DNA from: JAJPKK01 sp963824905 | GTDB lineage: Bacteria; Pseudomonadota; Alphaproteobacteria; Rhizobiales; Xanthobacteraceae | Direction of reading: 5' to 3' | DNA: 64,000 bases | Assembly (NCBI GenBank): GCA_963824905.1 | Contig: CAWGRH010000002.1 | Span: 62,001 to 126,000 of the forward strand | Part shown: piece by piece, positions 63,748 through 64,000 of the stretch | How positions within the stretch are numbered: position 1 is the first letter of the stretch | Layout: each line of letters begins with the position of its first letter | The notes under the pieces: model-generated | Database searches by the model: none | What the model was told of the DNA's origin: nothing | What the model saw: only the letters and a program-made list of their open reading frames with translations | Position numbers and translations under genes: made by a program

Positions 63748-64000
63748 GTGAAGAAATTTCTCTTGAGTACAGTCACTTTCGGCGTGCTGACATTGCCCGT
63801 TATGGCGGCGGATCTGCCGCCCAGTCCGGCGCCCTACTATGCGGCCCCGATCGTCGTTCCGGTTTTCACCTGGACCGGATGTTACATCGGCGGCACCGGC
63901 GGCTACGCGTTCGGCAATACCAGCGACACCTGGGGAGCGAATCCCGCCGGGTTTCCCGGTGTGGCCGGTTCGCTCGGTGTCTCATCATCGTTCAAAACGT
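63748..64000 (+). CDS. Outer-membrane beta-barrel protein, N-terminal part (runs off the window)
   Basis: The first 84 codons of a gene starting at GTG 63748. A signal peptide (KKFLLSTVTFGVLTLPVMAADLPP) is followed by a short Pro-rich stretch and FTWTGCYIGGTGGYAFG, the first beta-strand of Omp25/Omp31-type porin-like proteins that are abundant in Rhizobiales outer membranes. The sequence AADLPP...PYYAAP...FTWTG is characteristic. The ribosome site is weak. Function beyond outer-membrane structure cannot be told from this fragment. Confidence 0.8.
   Translation, partial: MKKFLLSTVTFGVLTLPVMAADLPPSPAPYYAAPIVVPVFTWTGCYIGGTGGYAFGNTSDTWGANPAGFPGVAGSLGVSSSFKT

Overview
The window is high-GC DNA from an alphaproteobacterium, most likely of the order Hyphomicrobiales (Rhizobiales) near the Bradyrhizobium/Xanthobacteraceae branch. 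This is inferred from gene order (eno, ftsB, pdhA-pdhB-pdhC, lpdA, lipA, the COQ10-like gene, cinA, ispDF, dusB, ntrB-ntrC-ntrY-ntrX, dat, hfq, hflX, mazG), from the lipoyl domain fused to the pyruvate dehydrogenase E1 beta subunit, and from the intergenic palindromic repeat families. No tRNA, rRNA, CRISPR array or insertion-sequence transposase was recognised.

The left third (1-29.4 kb) is a pyruvate dehydrogenase/lipoate region broken up by accessory genes. After the end of eno come ftsB, pdhA, pdhB and pdhC. Then, before lpdA (22594), lies about 17.8 kb of accessory genes: a Tat-type amidohydrolase, a secreted PQQ dehydrogenase, secreted proteins of unknown function, a membrane regulator with an FGE-like sensor domain facing two tiny membrane proteins and a di-haem peroxidase, a HAF/FG-GAP repeat protein, a decayed pobA, an orphan molybdenum hydroxylase and a molybdate-type binding protein. 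After lpdA come a TauE/ArsR divergent pair, a compact ABC protein, then lipA and the COQ10/RatA gene.

The region 29.7-37.5 kb is a second accessory block. It starts with a clear encapsulin nanocompartment operon: a DyP peroxidase carrying a C-terminal cargo-loading peptide, overlapping the encapsulin shell gene. Orphan solute-binding proteins, a second secreted protein of an unrecognised family and a large FG-GAP repeat protein follow.

From 37.7 kb on the order is mostly conserved housekeeping: cinA and ispDF on the minus strand, then dusB, the NtrBC and NtrYX nitrogen two-component systems, a D-amino acid aminotransferase, hfq and hflX on the plus strand, and mazG on the minus strand. A VapBC toxin-antitoxin pair and two membrane-protein genes follow. 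The minus-strand run dacC/F, tmk, holB, metG, tatD, MBL hydrolase is interrupted between metG and tatD by a lower-GC orphan gene with a nuclease-like motif. rlpA and the start of an outer-membrane protein close the window.

Six genes (pdhC, a secreted-protein gene at 16.4 kb, pobA, the MBL hydrolase, tmk and the D,D-carboxypeptidase) are each broken by what looks like a single extra base. Because several of these genes should be essential, uncorrected assembly errors are at least as likely as real decay. Annotated spans cover the whole gene across the shift.
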